This document shows positions 1 through 8,938 of a stretch of 50,929 bases of DNA, piece by piece. The position numbers and the translations under genes are program-made. Positions within the stretch are counted from its first letter, which is position 1. Every line of letters begins with the position of its first letter. This DNA comes from SLLW01 sp964388615 (GTDB lineage Bacteria > Bacteroidota > Rhodothermia > Balneolales > Natronogracilivirgulaceae), in NCBI GenBank assembly GCA_964388615.1, contig CAYMBG010000006.1:1-50929 (forward strand). The letters are read 5' to 3'. A model generated the notes under the pieces. The model was not told the DNA's origin. It searched no databases and worked only from the letters and a program-made list of their open reading frames with translations.

Positions 1-380
1 CACCTTCTGAAGTCGATGAAATCTGGATCACTTTTCCCGATCCTTTCGAAAAAACAAGAAAAAAACGAAAACGACTGACTCATCCTCTCTTTCTGCAAAA
101 ATATGCTGAAATACTGAAACCTGACGGTATCGTTCATTTGAAAACAGATAGCGATCGTCTTTTTGAGTTTACTAGGAAAATTATTAATATCTTTAACTTA
201 CCTGTAAATCAATGTTATAATAATATGTACAGGTTTCGTGATAGAAAAGAGGAACACAATATCCAGACATATTACGAGCGCCAGCATCTGGAAAAGGGGC
301 TGTCCATCAAATATGTATCTTTCCAGCTTGATCCTGGCAACATGGACCCGGATCATCCGGCGCTTGATGACTTAGATTGA
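1..380 (+). CDS. trmB: tRNA (guanine-N7)-methyltransferase TrmB, C-terminal part
   Basis: This enzyme makes 7-methylguanosine at position 46 of tRNA using S-adenosylmethionine. The reading frame is already open at base 3, so the start lies outside the window and only about 125 C-terminal residues are present. The visible part carries the family hallmarks in order: an I-W-I-T-F-P-D-P block, a run of Lys/Arg then R-L-T-H-P-L-F-L, an L-K-P-D-G turn, and H-L-K-T-D-S-D-R-L-F-E, followed by a tail with T-Y-Y-E. These correspond to the C-terminal half of the Rossmann-type methyltransferase fold and the tRNA-binding loop. The gene ends 39 bases before the likely start of the secreted protease. Confidence 0.9.
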   Translation, partial: PSEVDEIWITFPDPFEKTRKKRKRLTHPLFLQKYAEILKPDGIVHLKTDSDRLFEFTRKIINIFNLPVNQCYNNMYRFRDRKEEHNIQTYYERQHLEKGLSIKYVSFQLDPGNMDPDHPALDDLD

Positions 381-419
381 TTATTTCCGAACTATACCCC
401 TTTTATAATGTCAGGTTCT

Positions 420-3251
420 ATGAAAAACACTCTTCTTTCCTTTTTTCCGGCATTGAACAGTACCATCGTACTTTGCTTTCTTATCGCCATCTCATTTGGC
501 CAGGTCTTCGCATCCACAGATAGCCAACCGCTTTTTTTCGTGGCATCTGACAAAGAGCCAGCGACCCTTTCCGATACAAAACGGATTCCCGTAAATCTGA
601 ATCATCAGCTACTGTCACATCCTCCTGAAGTTGGCCAGGTCATCGATCTCCCTGTCTCATCAGCATCTTATCGCGTAACCCAGGTCAACCGTTTTGTAGA
701 TGGCTATATATCGGTAACAGCCCGAAACATCAATGACGACCATGACCAACTTACATTTTCCTACGGTTACGGGCGTTTTCTGGGTGATTTCGCACATCAT
801 AAAGCAACAAAATCCTATCGGATATTACCTGAATCCGATCGCGTTCATCAATCAAAATTGGCAGATGAATCGCGGCATTTTCTCACCCTCTATGACTCTG
901 CTGACTCCGATTTTCTGGAATGCGGACTGGTCACCGATGAGCATTCACTTACCGGCAAAAAATCACACCACAAAGGCCCGAACGGCCAAAGCCATATCGT
1001 TTCTCCTTTTGATATTCAGGAATCATCGCAGAATGTCGGTGTCCCGATTGACCTGATGATTGTTTACACCGAAGATGCAAAAGACTGGGCAGATGAACAT
1101 GAAGGCGGGATTGAACTTTTGATCAGTCAAATGATGAACAAATCCCAAATGGCGTTTGACAACAGTTATGCAGACATTGAATTACGCATTGTCCATTTGC
1201 ACGAAACCGACTTTCAGGAGGATGGAAACGACTCAAGCGGGGATCTGCACAAGCTCACCACTTCCCCCGATTTTTCTCTGGGTTCTCAGCATGAAGGCTA
1301 CATGTCCGAAATACACGAGTTAAGAAACCAAAGCGGAGCTGACCTGGTAGCCATGCTGGCCAAAGTGGACGACGTGGGCGGTCTGGCCTGGTTGCTATCG
1401 GAGCTGGGCGGCTCTCCCCAACTCGGCTTTTCAATAAACCGCATCCAGCAAGTAAGCCATACGTTTACATTTGTACATGAAATCGGTCACAATCTTGGTA
1501 ATGCACATAGCCGTAATCAACAACGTGAGCCGGCAAATATATTTGGCGGGCTGTTCGATTTTTCCACCGGCAAGCGTTTCACTCTTGAGTCCGACACCTC
1601 GGTGGCTACCATAATGGCTTATCGCGAGCAGGTTCCGGGCAGCCGGCGCATAGCATACTTTTCAAACCCGGAACTCCACTACAACAATACACCTATAGGT
1701 GGATATGCAATAGAAACAGGACCGGCCGACAATGTTCGCAGTATGCGTTACAGCCGTCATATTGTCAGCCAGTATCGCCCCTCCCAAAATCATCCCCCGG
1801 TCTTAACCGTTGGTGACAATCTTGTTGAAATGGATATTGAGTCAGGGCAGTCTATTGAGATTCCGCTTCAGATTCGTAACGATGGAACCAGCACCCTGCA
1901 TTGGACCGCCGATATTGGCTATGACAACGCCGGTTTCAATGATGGTCCGCTGGCAAAAACCGATGTCCGTAGTGCCAATAACCCCATCAGCCCCCAAAAA
2001 ATGGTTCGCTACGACGGCCCACCAAAGCCGGCACCCATCGGCGGGATCCCTTTCCATTATGACATTGATGATCACCGGTCCGTTCAGAAACCGTTTCTAT
2101 CGACTCTTCCATCAGACGCGGATGATATTATCTATGAAACCGGTTTTGAGTCCGATGAGCAGTTCCAAACCGGAGACCATCTCATCCTGAATGGCTGGGT
2201 TGCTCAACCCCGGGACAGCCTTAACACGTTCCGAATCTCCTCGGAGAACCCCGGCAGCGGAAACGGGCATCTGCGGTTATCTCCAAATCCCAAAATGGAT
2301 CAAAACCAATATACCGGCGTCAGGGCTCCGTTCTCCGGTGCACTTACTACCCAACCCTATTCGGTTTCAATGGATTTGCGTTTTAGCAGCGATGAATCTG
2401 ACAATCAGTTTCACCTGTTTCTGGATGAACCATCCAACAACCGTAACACGGCCTGGGTGTTTTTTGACGACGGGGAAATTATTGTGCAAAACCAGGCCAC
2501 CGGAGACAACCGGTTTATTCTACTCTGGAATCACAGCAACCCTGGTGAACCCCTCTGGAAAGCCGGAGAGTATTTCCAGTTTGAAATACGTATAGACCCC
2601 CTGAATGAATGGATCCAGTACCTGGTGAATGGCGAATTTATTGACACAGCAGAACTTTTTTCGGGAACGGCTCCTGAGCAGATCACCTTTGCGCATTTGA
2701 ACCATCACACCGGTGAGACATTTGACCTGGATAATTTGTCGATCAAAACAATTCCTGAATCCGACTTTCTTCGATTTCAGGCTCATAAACCTGCGGGGGC
2801 CGTTGCTCCCGGTGACGTGCAACAAACCCATATGCAAATCTACGCAGATGATCTGCCCGGTGGTTTTTATGAGTTTGATATCGCAATTCATTCCAACGAC
2901 CCTTTTGATACAAAACAAAACATCCCCATTCGTATAGCTGCAAACGATGATACAGAAGATGTATCTGTCACACCCGGATCAACAAAACACCGGTTCGCAT
3001 TGCAGCAAAACTATCCCAATCCTTTTAATCCACAGACCACAATACCCTACTCCCTCGCCCGGAAAGAGCATGTTCAATTGGAAGTAATCGACATAACCGG
3101 ACGACATGTAGCCACTCTTGTGGATGAAGTGCAGCAGGCCGGCACTCATTATGCACAATTCGATGCATCGGGTCTGGCAAGTGGAATTTACCTGTACCGG
3201 CTGCGCTCCGGGATGCAGACCCAAACCGGTCGCATGTCATTAGTCAAATAA
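420..3251 (+). CDS. Secreted metzincin (reprolysin-like) metalloprotease with T9SS sorting domain
   Basis: Probable extracellular zinc protease. The ATG at 420 is preferred over one at 408 because it places the signal peptide (M-K-N-T-L-L then a hydrophobic stretch to about residue 30) at the N-terminus. A propeptide-like region is followed by the catalytic domain, with the zinc motif HEIGHNLGNAH near residue 353 (HExxHxxGxxH) and a Met-turn I-M-A-Y about 45 residues later, both metzincin features. Next come a beta-sandwich segment starting L-T-V-G-D-N, a jelly-roll or lectin-like segment (about residues 565-790), and a C-terminal domain with NYPNPFNPQTTIPYS that ends in a typical type A sorting signal. 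By family knowledge such proteins cross the outer membrane by T9SS and are cleaved by PorU, encoded 33 kb downstream. The substrate is unknown. Confidence 0.88.
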   Translation: MKNTLLSFFPALNSTIVLCFLIAISFGQVFASTDSQPLFFVASDKEPATLSDTKRIPVNLNHQLLSHPPEVGQVIDLPVSSASYRVTQVNRFVDGYISVTARNINDDHDQLTFSYGYGRFLGDFAHHKATKSYRILPESDRVHQSKLADESRHFLTLYDSADSDFLECGLVTDEHSLTGKKSHHKGPNGQSHIVSPFDIQESSQNVGVPIDLMIVYTEDAKDWADEHEGGIELLISQMMNKSQMAFDNSYADIELRIVHLHETDFQEDGNDSSGDLHKLTTSPDFSLGSQHEGYMSEIHELRNQSGADLVAMLAKVDDVGGLAWLLSELGGSPQLGFSINRIQQVSHTFTFVHEIGHNLGNAHSRNQQREPANIFGGLFDFSTGKRFTLESDTSVATIMAYREQVPGSRRIAYFSNPELHYNNTPIGGYAIETGPADNVRSMRYSRHIVSQYRPSQNHPPVLTVGDNLVEMDIESGQSIEIPLQIRNDGTSTLHWTADIGYDNAGFNDGPLAKTDVRSANNPISPQKMVRYDGPPKPAPIGGIPFHYDIDDHRSVQKPFLSTLPSDADDIIYETGFESDEQFQTGDHLILNGWVAQPRDSLNTFRISSENPGSGNGHLRLSPNPKMDQNQYTGVRAPFSGALTTQPYSVSMDLRFSSDESDNQFHLFLDEPSNNRNTAWVFFDDGEIIVQNQATGDNRFILLWNHSNPGEPLWKAGEYFQFEIRIDPLNEWIQYLVNGEFIDTAELFSGTAPEQITFAHLNHHTGETFDLDNLSIKTIPESDFLRFQAHKPAGAVAPGDVQQTHMQIYADDLPGGFYEFDIAIHSNDPFDTKQNIPIRIAANDDTEDVSVTPGSTKHRFALQQNYPNPFNPQTTIPYSLARKEHVQLEVIDITGRHVATLVDEVQQAGTHYAQFDASGLASGIYLYRLRSGMQTQTGRMSLVK

Positions 3252-3289
3252 GGAAATATTTCAGATCTGCGGATACCATCAGCAAAGGG

Positions 3290-4222
3290 TCAGGAAATAT
3301 GCTGCCGGGCCTTGCTGCCTTGTGTTGTCCCTCTTCGCTTCAGCTCCGCCATCACCTCGCTGATCACTTCGGGGTGTTTTTTGCGCCCCCAATGAGGTGC
3401 TATCAGCATATGAGGTGGAGCACTGCCACTTAATCGGGCTACAGCAATATCTTCAGGCAGTTTTTCAAGAAAATCACAAATCAATTCCACCCATTCCCTG
3501 AATTCAAACACCGGAAAGGGGTCGTTATGATAGGTTTCCGCTAATGCCGTACCCTTGACCACCTGAAGATGATGAATCTTCAGATACTCCAGTGGCAGAG
3601 TGGACATCACATCCACTGTTTGCAGCCATTGTGATCGTGTCTCCCACGGAAAACCCAGGATCAGATGAGCGCCAAGATGGATGCCTCGTCCCTGCAGACG
3701 TTCAAAAGCCTTTTCAACGGCCAGAAAATCGTGCCCGCGATTGATTCGCATCAGCGTTTCATCATAGATCGATTCAATACCAATCTCCACAGCGATATAG
3801 TAATCACGTGCCAGTACTGTAAGCAATTCGACCACCTCCTCCGGCAGACAATCGGCGCGCGTTCCAAGAACCAATCCGTTGATGGAAGGATGATCAAGTG
3901 CTTCGAAGTACCGCTCTTTCAATGTTTCGACATCACCATAGGTATTCGAATAAGCCTGAAAATAGGCCAGAAACCGCTCGGCTCCATAACGTTCCCTCTG
4001 AGAAGTGACCCCCTGATCCACCTGCTCACGTATGGATTCCTTACGGTTCAGGTACTTGGGAACAAAGCTTCGGTTGTTACAATAGGCACATCCCCCCAAA
4101 GCAAGTGAACCGTCGATATTCGGACAGGTAAAACCGCCATCCACGGAAACCTTGTAGGTCACCGCACCCAGATGGCGCTTCAGATAACTGAAGTAATCAC
4201 TGTATGGTTTTTCCTGCTTCAT
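3290..4222 (-). CDS. TIGR01212-family (YhcC-like) radical SAM protein
   Basis: Radical SAM iron-sulfur enzyme of the YhcC family; its reaction is not established. I place the start at the ATG at 4222 (310 residues). The frame stays open further upstream, but those codons overlap the end of the TonB receptor gene, and M-K-Q-E-K-P-Y-S-D-Y-F matches the usual N-terminus. Cys33, Cys45 and Cys48 in F-T-C-P-N-I-D-G and G-G-C-A-Y-C form the spaced cluster-binding motif characteristic of this family, rather than the classical CX3CX2C. The motif G-I-E-S-I-Y-D and H-L-I-L-G-F-P-W-E belong to the barrel. It lies 37 bases after the TonB receptor gene on the same strand, so the two are probably co-transcribed, and it converges with the protease gene. 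Confidence 0.88.
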   Translation of the reverse strand: MKQEKPYSDYFSYLKRHLGAVTYKVSVDGGFTCPNIDGSLALGGCAYCNNRSFVPKYLNRKESIREQVDQGVTSQRERYGAERFLAYFQAYSNTYGDVETLKERYFEALDHPSINGLVLGTRADCLPEEVVELLTVLARDYYIAVEIGIESIYDETLMRINRGHDFLAVEKAFERLQGRGIHLGAHLILGFPWETRSQWLQTVDVMSTLPLEYLKIHHLQVVKGTALAETYHNDPFPVFEFREWVELICDFLEKLPEDIAVARLSGSAPPHMLIAPHWGRKKHPEVISEVMAELKRRGTTQGSKARQHIS

Positions 4223-4259
4223 TGGTGAAAGATAAGGGATCAGGTGAACGAAATCAGGC

Positions 4260-6341
4260 CTAAAGCTCCAGACTGATCCCTCCATACAGAGCACGTCCGG
4301 GAGCCGGCTCGTAATAGCGACCACCAAAAGCGTTGATACTTACCGAGCTGTTGTAGGCAACATCGGTGAGATTCTCTACTTTTAGAAATGGCCTTAAAAT
4401 CAACTGATCCGCAATTCCAAAACCATTGTGCCCCAGACGCAGATGAAATACTTCATACCCCGGATTTTCAGAAGTGTTGGCATTATCCACATAGTAACTG
4501 TCAAGCTTTTCCACAGAAAGGCTCAGGCGATAACTTGCGGGCATCACTGTTATCTCTGAAAAAAAACGATGTTCCGGAATACCGGGCAACCGGTTGCCAC
4601 TGGTAAAGGTTACTTGATCGGTATCCACCGACTCATGAAATGTAAAATCGCTCCAGTGGTAATTTACCGACCACTCCAGCCAACTCTGGGGCCGCCATTG
4701 CAAAGCCACCTCTGCACCGTCATGACGGGTACTGCCTGCATTTCGATAGAAATCCCGCTGCCCCCCTTCTTCCGTACGATAACTCACCAACTGATCACGC
4801 ACATTCATACGAAACAAGGCCAAATCATAGCGCAGATGGTAATCAGACCAAGCACCACGAAAACCCAACTCGAACCCGATCGCCCGTTCAGGATCTATTT
4901 CAGGATTGAATCCACCGGTCATATCCGGACGGTTCACCAGCTCGGTGGTAGTCGGGGTTTCAAAAGAAGTGCCAAAGTTGGCATAGGCCAGGGCCGACCG
5001 GATCTGCAAGGAGGCGCCAATATGCGGACTCAATGCTGTAAATGCGCGGTCTCCGGATTGATCTTCTCCACCCGTCACCAAACGGTCATCGGTCTCAAAA
5101 CGAATCAGGTCCATGCGAATACCGCCGGATAGATTAAAACGCTCCCACCCGGTTCCGGCTCGCGCAAAAAGCGCACTATTGACAACCGTTTCCTGTTGAT
5201 CTATGACTTTTGCCCCTCTTCGGAATGTTTGGAAGGTGTTATCATTAGTCTCAAATTCCATATAATCATAATTTCGGCGATCATCGGACTGAATGGCCGC
5301 ATCGAAACCAACACCCCAGGAGAAAAAGTTATCATCATTGATCAAGGAAACCCTGGAACCGGCAGATAACCGGTCCACTTCAATATCGGCAAAAGGCAGT
5401 GGGTTATGCAGTGATCTCGAGATTCCATAAACCGTACCCCGCCAGCGTCCCATATCTGTATCGCTCTGAAGGGTCAACCCCAGCTGTCCCTGTCGCCACG
5501 ATTTACCTGCAGAGGCAAGCTCGAACATAGTAGCTGCCTGTCGACGATCTTCATCCAGATCCTGTTGCGAAAGCGATCCCGGGTGACGAGTGTCCGGTGC
5601 TTCTACAAATGCTCCGCTGACCAATATGTCGGTGTTCCGGCCTAAATCCCATCCCATGTGGCCGGTGAGTCGATAAGACTCATGCCGGCTGTGATCACGG
5701 TATCCATCACGGCTCAAATATGACATATTTAAATGATATCTTCTTGGCCCCTCCTGGTAGGTTCCGCTTAGCTGAGTGTTATAAGTATCGAATGCACCCG
5801 TATAAAATCGCGCCCGAAGCGCAGGCTCATAGGATGCAGGACGAGTTGACAAAAACAGTGTTCCACCACTGGCATTACCCCAAAAAGAAGAACTGGGACC
5901 ACGTATAACCTCCATCTGTCTCACCATGGCAGGATCCAGAACATCCATAACGGTCTGTCCGTCTGGTACCGTTAGCGGTATATCATCCATCATTACAAAT
6001 ATTCCCCTAACACCAAAAGCGGTTCGCCAACCCATACCGCGGATAGATACACGCTCACCCAAAGCATAGTTCTGACGATCATTCACCCAAAGGCCGGGCA
6101 AACCGGACGCAACCCGGTCAAAACTGATAGCCGGCTCAAAATCCTGCTCGTATACAGATCGTGATTTTACAGCAATGGAAAACGGTGCACTGGCAGCCGT
6201 TTCCGTGTCACGTGTGGCACGGATCTCGATCTCCTCAAGCTCATATTGCAGAGTGTCAGAAGGAAGGTGCCGCGCTTCCGACACGTGAAAAACTGAAAGC
6301 AAGTAGATTGCGGGAATCAGGACAAACCAAATTTTGAGCAT
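4260..6341 (-). CDS. TonB-dependent outer-membrane receptor
   Basis: Energy-coupled outer-membrane importer, 693 residues with a signal peptide (cleavage near A-R-H). A possible TonB-box-like stretch D-T-L-Q-Y is followed by the plug domain (about residues 45-160), which contains S-I-R-G-M-G-W-R and F-G-V-R-G, D-D-I-P-L-T-V-P-D-G-Q and E-V-I-R-G-P-S-S-S-F-W-G-N. The rest is a 22-strand-type barrel rich in alternating aromatic residues, ending Y-G-G-I-S-L-E-L. The plug pattern recalls receptors of the PqqU/YncD type, but the ligand cannot be assigned from sequence. There is no carboxypeptidase-like N-terminal domain, so it is not SusC. No riboswitch was recognised in the leader. The only neighbour on the same strand is the radical SAM gene downstream. 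Confidence 0.9.
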   Translation of the reverse strand: MLKIWFVLIPAIYLLSVFHVSEARHLPSDTLQYELEEIEIRATRDTETAASAPFSIAVKSRSVYEQDFEPAISFDRVASGLPGLWVNDRQNYALGERVSIRGMGWRTAFGVRGIFVMMDDIPLTVPDGQTVMDVLDPAMVRQMEVIRGPSSSFWGNASGGTLFLSTRPASYEPALRARFYTGAFDTYNTQLSGTYQEGPRRYHLNMSYLSRDGYRDHSRHESYRLTGHMGWDLGRNTDILVSGAFVEAPDTRHPGSLSQQDLDEDRRQAATMFELASAGKSWRQGQLGLTLQSDTDMGRWRGTVYGISRSLHNPLPFADIEVDRLSAGSRVSLINDDNFFSWGVGFDAAIQSDDRRNYDYMEFETNDNTFQTFRRGAKVIDQQETVVNSALFARAGTGWERFNLSGGIRMDLIRFETDDRLVTGGEDQSGDRAFTALSPHIGASLQIRSALAYANFGTSFETPTTTELVNRPDMTGGFNPEIDPERAIGFELGFRGAWSDYHLRYDLALFRMNVRDQLVSYRTEEGGQRDFYRNAGSTRHDGAEVALQWRPQSWLEWSVNYHWSDFTFHESVDTDQVTFTSGNRLPGIPEHRFFSEITVMPASYRLSLSVEKLDSYYVDNANTSENPGYEVFHLRLGHNGFGIADQLILRPFLKVENLTDVAYNSSVSINAFGGRYYEPAPGRALYGGISLEL

Positions 6342-6363
6342 AAACCCCTTTTGTGCTTGGTAA

Positions 6364-6552
6364 ATTTGTAATCAAAAACAATGCAAACAGAGACTCAGTT
6401 CACCAGTTGACAACATTTCTTCCTTTTTCGAAAGGACCAGCGGTGGATCCATCCATGCGGAAGTCCTCTCTCTGGAGGAGAACCTCGAATTGACCACGTC
6501 CGGTGGCTCTGTAACTCTTCAATACATGAAGGAGGTCATCGGACAAAGATAA
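6364..6552 (+). pseudogene. Remnant of a DUF4097-like beta-repeat (adhesin-type) protein
   Basis: This intergenic stretch, opposite in strand to both neighbours, keeps an open frame to a TAA at 6550-6552 but has no usable start codon. It encodes two copies of a T-S-G-G-S unit 20 residues apart: R-T-S-G-G-S-I-H-A-E, then L-E-L-T-T-S-G-G-S-V-T-L. This looks like the repeated beta-helix units of DUF4097 (GIN-type) envelope proteins. I read it as the last piece of a deleted gene. It also forms the 5' region of the TonB receptor gene on the other strand. Chance resemblance is possible because the segment is short. Confidence 0.4.
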
Positions 6553-6620
6553 TCCCGTGTAAAAAAGTGTGGTGGAATATCACAATACCGGCATTACGTG
6601 TAGAAGAATGCATTATATCA

Positions 6621-7688
6621 TCAAAACAGACCAAGTTCACCCTGCGAGGGTACTTTTCTGAAATAATCAATCGACAATGGAGCGCCGGCATCACGTAATC
6701 GGTGTTTCCGGCATGCCATCCGGAAAGTTTGTTGCAGTTGGTCGGCAAAGGCCCCTTCCCCTTGCATACGGTGACCATAGCGGCTGTCGTTCACATCTCC
6801 ACCGCGAAGGGACTTCAGACGACTCATGATCTTCTTTTTTCGATATGGCAAATGCCGCTCAAGCCAGTCCTGGAACATCGGCAACACCGGTCCCGGCAAT
6901 CGGAGCAAGACATAGTTCGCAAACGAAGCACCGGCTCCGGACGCAGCTTCGACCATGCGCGGCAACTCTTCATCCGTAAGACCCGGAATAACCGGGGCAA
7001 ACATGACACCAACGGGAATACCCGCTTTAGAAAGTTCAGCGATAGTTTTCAGCCTTCGATCGGGTCGACTGGTACGCGGTTCCATGATACGAATCAGATC
7101 AGAATCCAAAGAAGTGATGCTAATCATGACCCTTACGGCATTGTACTTCGCCATATCACCAAGAATGTCAATATCCCTGGTTACCAGATAGTTCTTTGTA
7201 ATGATACTAAAGGGGTTTCTGAAATCACGAAGCACCTGCAGGCAAGCACGTGTGATACCCAATTTTCGTTCTACCGGCTGATAGGGGTCGGTAACACCGC
7301 TGATCGATAATGTCCGGGGCTCCCACGAACGCGACTGAAGTTCTTTTCGCAACCTCTGTGGAGCATCGGTTTTTACCATGATCCTGGTCTCGAAATCCAA
7401 TCCCGGTGACATATCCAGATACTCATGAAACGGACGGGCATAACAATAGATACATCCGTGTTCACATCCGCGATAGGGGTTTAAACTTGCCTCGAAAGGA
7501 ATGTCGGGGCTATCATTGCGTGCAATTACACGGGCGGCGTCATCATGGTAAAACCGGGTCTGAGGGGAAATACCACCGTCAGCATAATCAGGATCCGGCT
7601 CAATCTCCAATCGGGCAAACCGGTTGGCAGGATTGTCGACGGAACCCCGGCCCCGCATCTGATCGTTATGTTTGCTTAATCTGCTCAT
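6621..7688 (-). CDS. PA0069-family radical SAM protein
   Basis: Radical SAM protein of 355 residues in the PA0069/Rv2578c group, related to spore photoproduct lyase (SplB-like). Its substrate is not known. The cluster motif CEHGCIYC (Cys75, Cys79, Cys82) is intact, preceded by S-L-N-P-Y-R-G and followed by Y-A-R-P-F-H-E-Y-L, both group hallmarks. Further motifs are S-G-V-T-D-P-Y-Q-P-V-E and I-T-K-N-Y-L-V-T-R-D. The Arg/Gly-rich N-terminus (R-G-R-G-S-V-D-N-P) is also usual for the group. It starts 14 bases after the aminotransferase gene, so it is likely the last gene of a minus-strand operon. Confidence 0.9.
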   Translation of the reverse strand: MSRLSKHNDQMRGRGSVDNPANRFARLEIEPDPDYADGGISPQTRFYHDDAARVIARNDSPDIPFEASLNPYRGCEHGCIYCYARPFHEYLDMSPGLDFETRIMVKTDAPQRLRKELQSRSWEPRTLSISGVTDPYQPVERKLGITRACLQVLRDFRNPFSIITKNYLVTRDIDILGDMAKYNAVRVMISITSLDSDLIRIMEPRTSRPDRRLKTIAELSKAGIPVGVMFAPVIPGLTDEELPRMVEAASGAGASFANYVLLRLPGPVLPMFQDWLERHLPYRKKKIMSRLKSLRGGDVNDSRYGHRMQGEGAFADQLQQTFRMACRKHRLRDAGAPLSIDYFRKVPSQGELGLF

Positions 7689-7702
7689 GCGAAATCATCA
7701 TA

Positions 7703-8908
7703 TCAGGCAAAGCGGGCGACTGTTTTTCTGATGGTTTCAAGAGTGTCCACAAGTAGTGTTTCTTCAATTATAAGCGGTGGAGCAAGCCGAATCAAAGTAT
7801 CTGAGTGAAGGGTCCATCCGAGAAGAATACCGTGTTCATCCAAACAGGTTTCCACCGTTTTTCGGGTGATTTCAGCATCCGTCAGCTGAAGACCAAGCAT
7901 GGCACCCTTTCCACGCACCTCCACGATACCGTTGCCTTGCAGTATCTGTCTGGCATAGGCTTCAATAATTGCAGCCCGCTCCATAAGTCCGTCACGCAGA
8001 AGAACCCGCAGCGATGTATTGGCGGCAGCGCAGGAGACCGGGTGTCCGCCAAAAGTGGTGACATGGTTCAGTGGAGGATCATACATAAATGACTCAAAAA
8101 TATGCGATGACGAGGCAACACCGCCAAGCGGCATCCCGCCGCCCATCGCCTTGGCCATCGTAAGAATATCCGGAACCACCTGATAATGTTCGAAAGCAAA
8201 TAAACTGCCGGTGCGGCCAAAACCCGATTGAATCTCGTCAAATATCAACAGTGACCCGGTCTGCCTGCAACGATTGCGTACGGAACGAAGCCAGTCTATA
8301 TCGGCTGGTATGATGCCCCCCTCTCCCTGTATCGGTTCCAATATAACGGCGGCCACCTCCCCGGTAATATGCTTCAGTGCAGATGAATCATTGAAATCAC
8401 AAAAATGCACACCTGGCAGAAGCGGTTCGTAGGGGGAACGGTAAACATCGCGTCCCGTAACGCTTAGGGCTCCCTGGGTATCACCATGATAACCATCCCG
8501 AAATGCGACAAACTTGTGGCGGCCAGTATGTTTTTTGGCAAGTTTAAGCGCAGCTTCATTGGCCTCGGTCCCGGAATTCACAAAATAGACCCGGTCCAGT
8601 TCCGAAGGTATTTTCGAGCAGAGGAGTTCGGCAAAAGCGGATTGCGGCCTCTGCACAAACTCCCCGTAAACCATTACATGCATATGGCGCGCAGCCTGTT
8701 GCTGTACTGCTTTCACCACTTCGGGGTGACCATGACCGAGTGAGCTAACCGCGATGCCGGATATAAAATCAAGTATGTGCCTGCCGTCACGAGTGTAAAA
8801 CCACACTCCTTCGGCACTATCTATTTCCAGGCCCATCGGACCGTCACTGGTCTGGGCGATATGCCTGTAAAACGCATTCCTATCAGTAGAAGATCCGGAT
8901 TGTGCCAT
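7703..8908 (-). CDS. Class III pyridoxal-phosphate aminotransferase
   Basis: Fold-type I PLP aminotransferase of the acetylornithine/ornithine transaminase superfamily, about 401 residues. I choose the ATG at 8908; a TTG at 8929 would add seven residues. Visible family motifs: N-S-G-T-E-A-N-E-A-A (phosphate binding), E-P-I-Q-G-E-G-G, F-D-E-I-Q-S-G-F-G-R-T-G (Asp contacting the PLP nitrogen), and M-A-K-A-M-G-G-G-M-P-L-G with the Schiff-base Lys. H-V-T-T-F-G-G-H-P-V-S closes the site. The exact donor (ornithine, lysine, 4-aminobutyrate or beta-alanine type) cannot be read from these motifs, and no arginine-biosynthesis genes are adjacent to support argD. It sits 30 bases after the thioredoxin-like gene. 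Confidence 0.87.
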   Translation of the reverse strand: MAQSGSSTDRNAFYRHIAQTSDGPMGLEIDSAEGVWFYTRDGRHILDFISGIAVSSLGHGHPEVVKAVQQQAARHMHVMVYGEFVQRPQSAFAELLCSKIPSELDRVYFVNSGTEANEAALKLAKKHTGRHKFVAFRDGYHGDTQGALSVTGRDVYRSPYEPLLPGVHFCDFNDSSALKHITGEVAAVILEPIQGEGGIIPADIDWLRSVRNRCRQTGSLLIFDEIQSGFGRTGSLFAFEHYQVVPDILTMAKAMGGGMPLGGVASSSHIFESFMYDPPLNHVTTFGGHPVSCAAANTSLRVLLRDGLMERAAIIEAYARQILQGNGIVEVRGKGAMLGLQLTDAEITRKTVETCLDEHGILLGWTLHSDTLIRLAPPLIIEETLLVDTLETIRKTVARFA

Positions 8909-8938
8909 GGCAAAACTGCAATCGGTCAAAATAATTGA

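Noticed and set aside
1810..2595. Two consecutive open frames in another plus-strand frame, suggesting a frameshift
   Set aside because: The protease frame stays open across the whole region with coherent domains, so there is no frameshift.
4569..5132. 187-codon open frame on the plus strand
   Set aside because: Lies antisense inside the TonB receptor gene; its translation has no protein-like pattern.
6342..6620. Riboswitch in the leader of the TonB receptor gene
   Set aside because: Read on the minus strand, I could not find the conserved cores of cobalamin, TPP or other common riboswitches.
6702..7310. 202-codon open frame on the plus strand
   Set aside because: Antisense shadow of the PA0069-type radical SAM gene, whose motifs are unambiguous.
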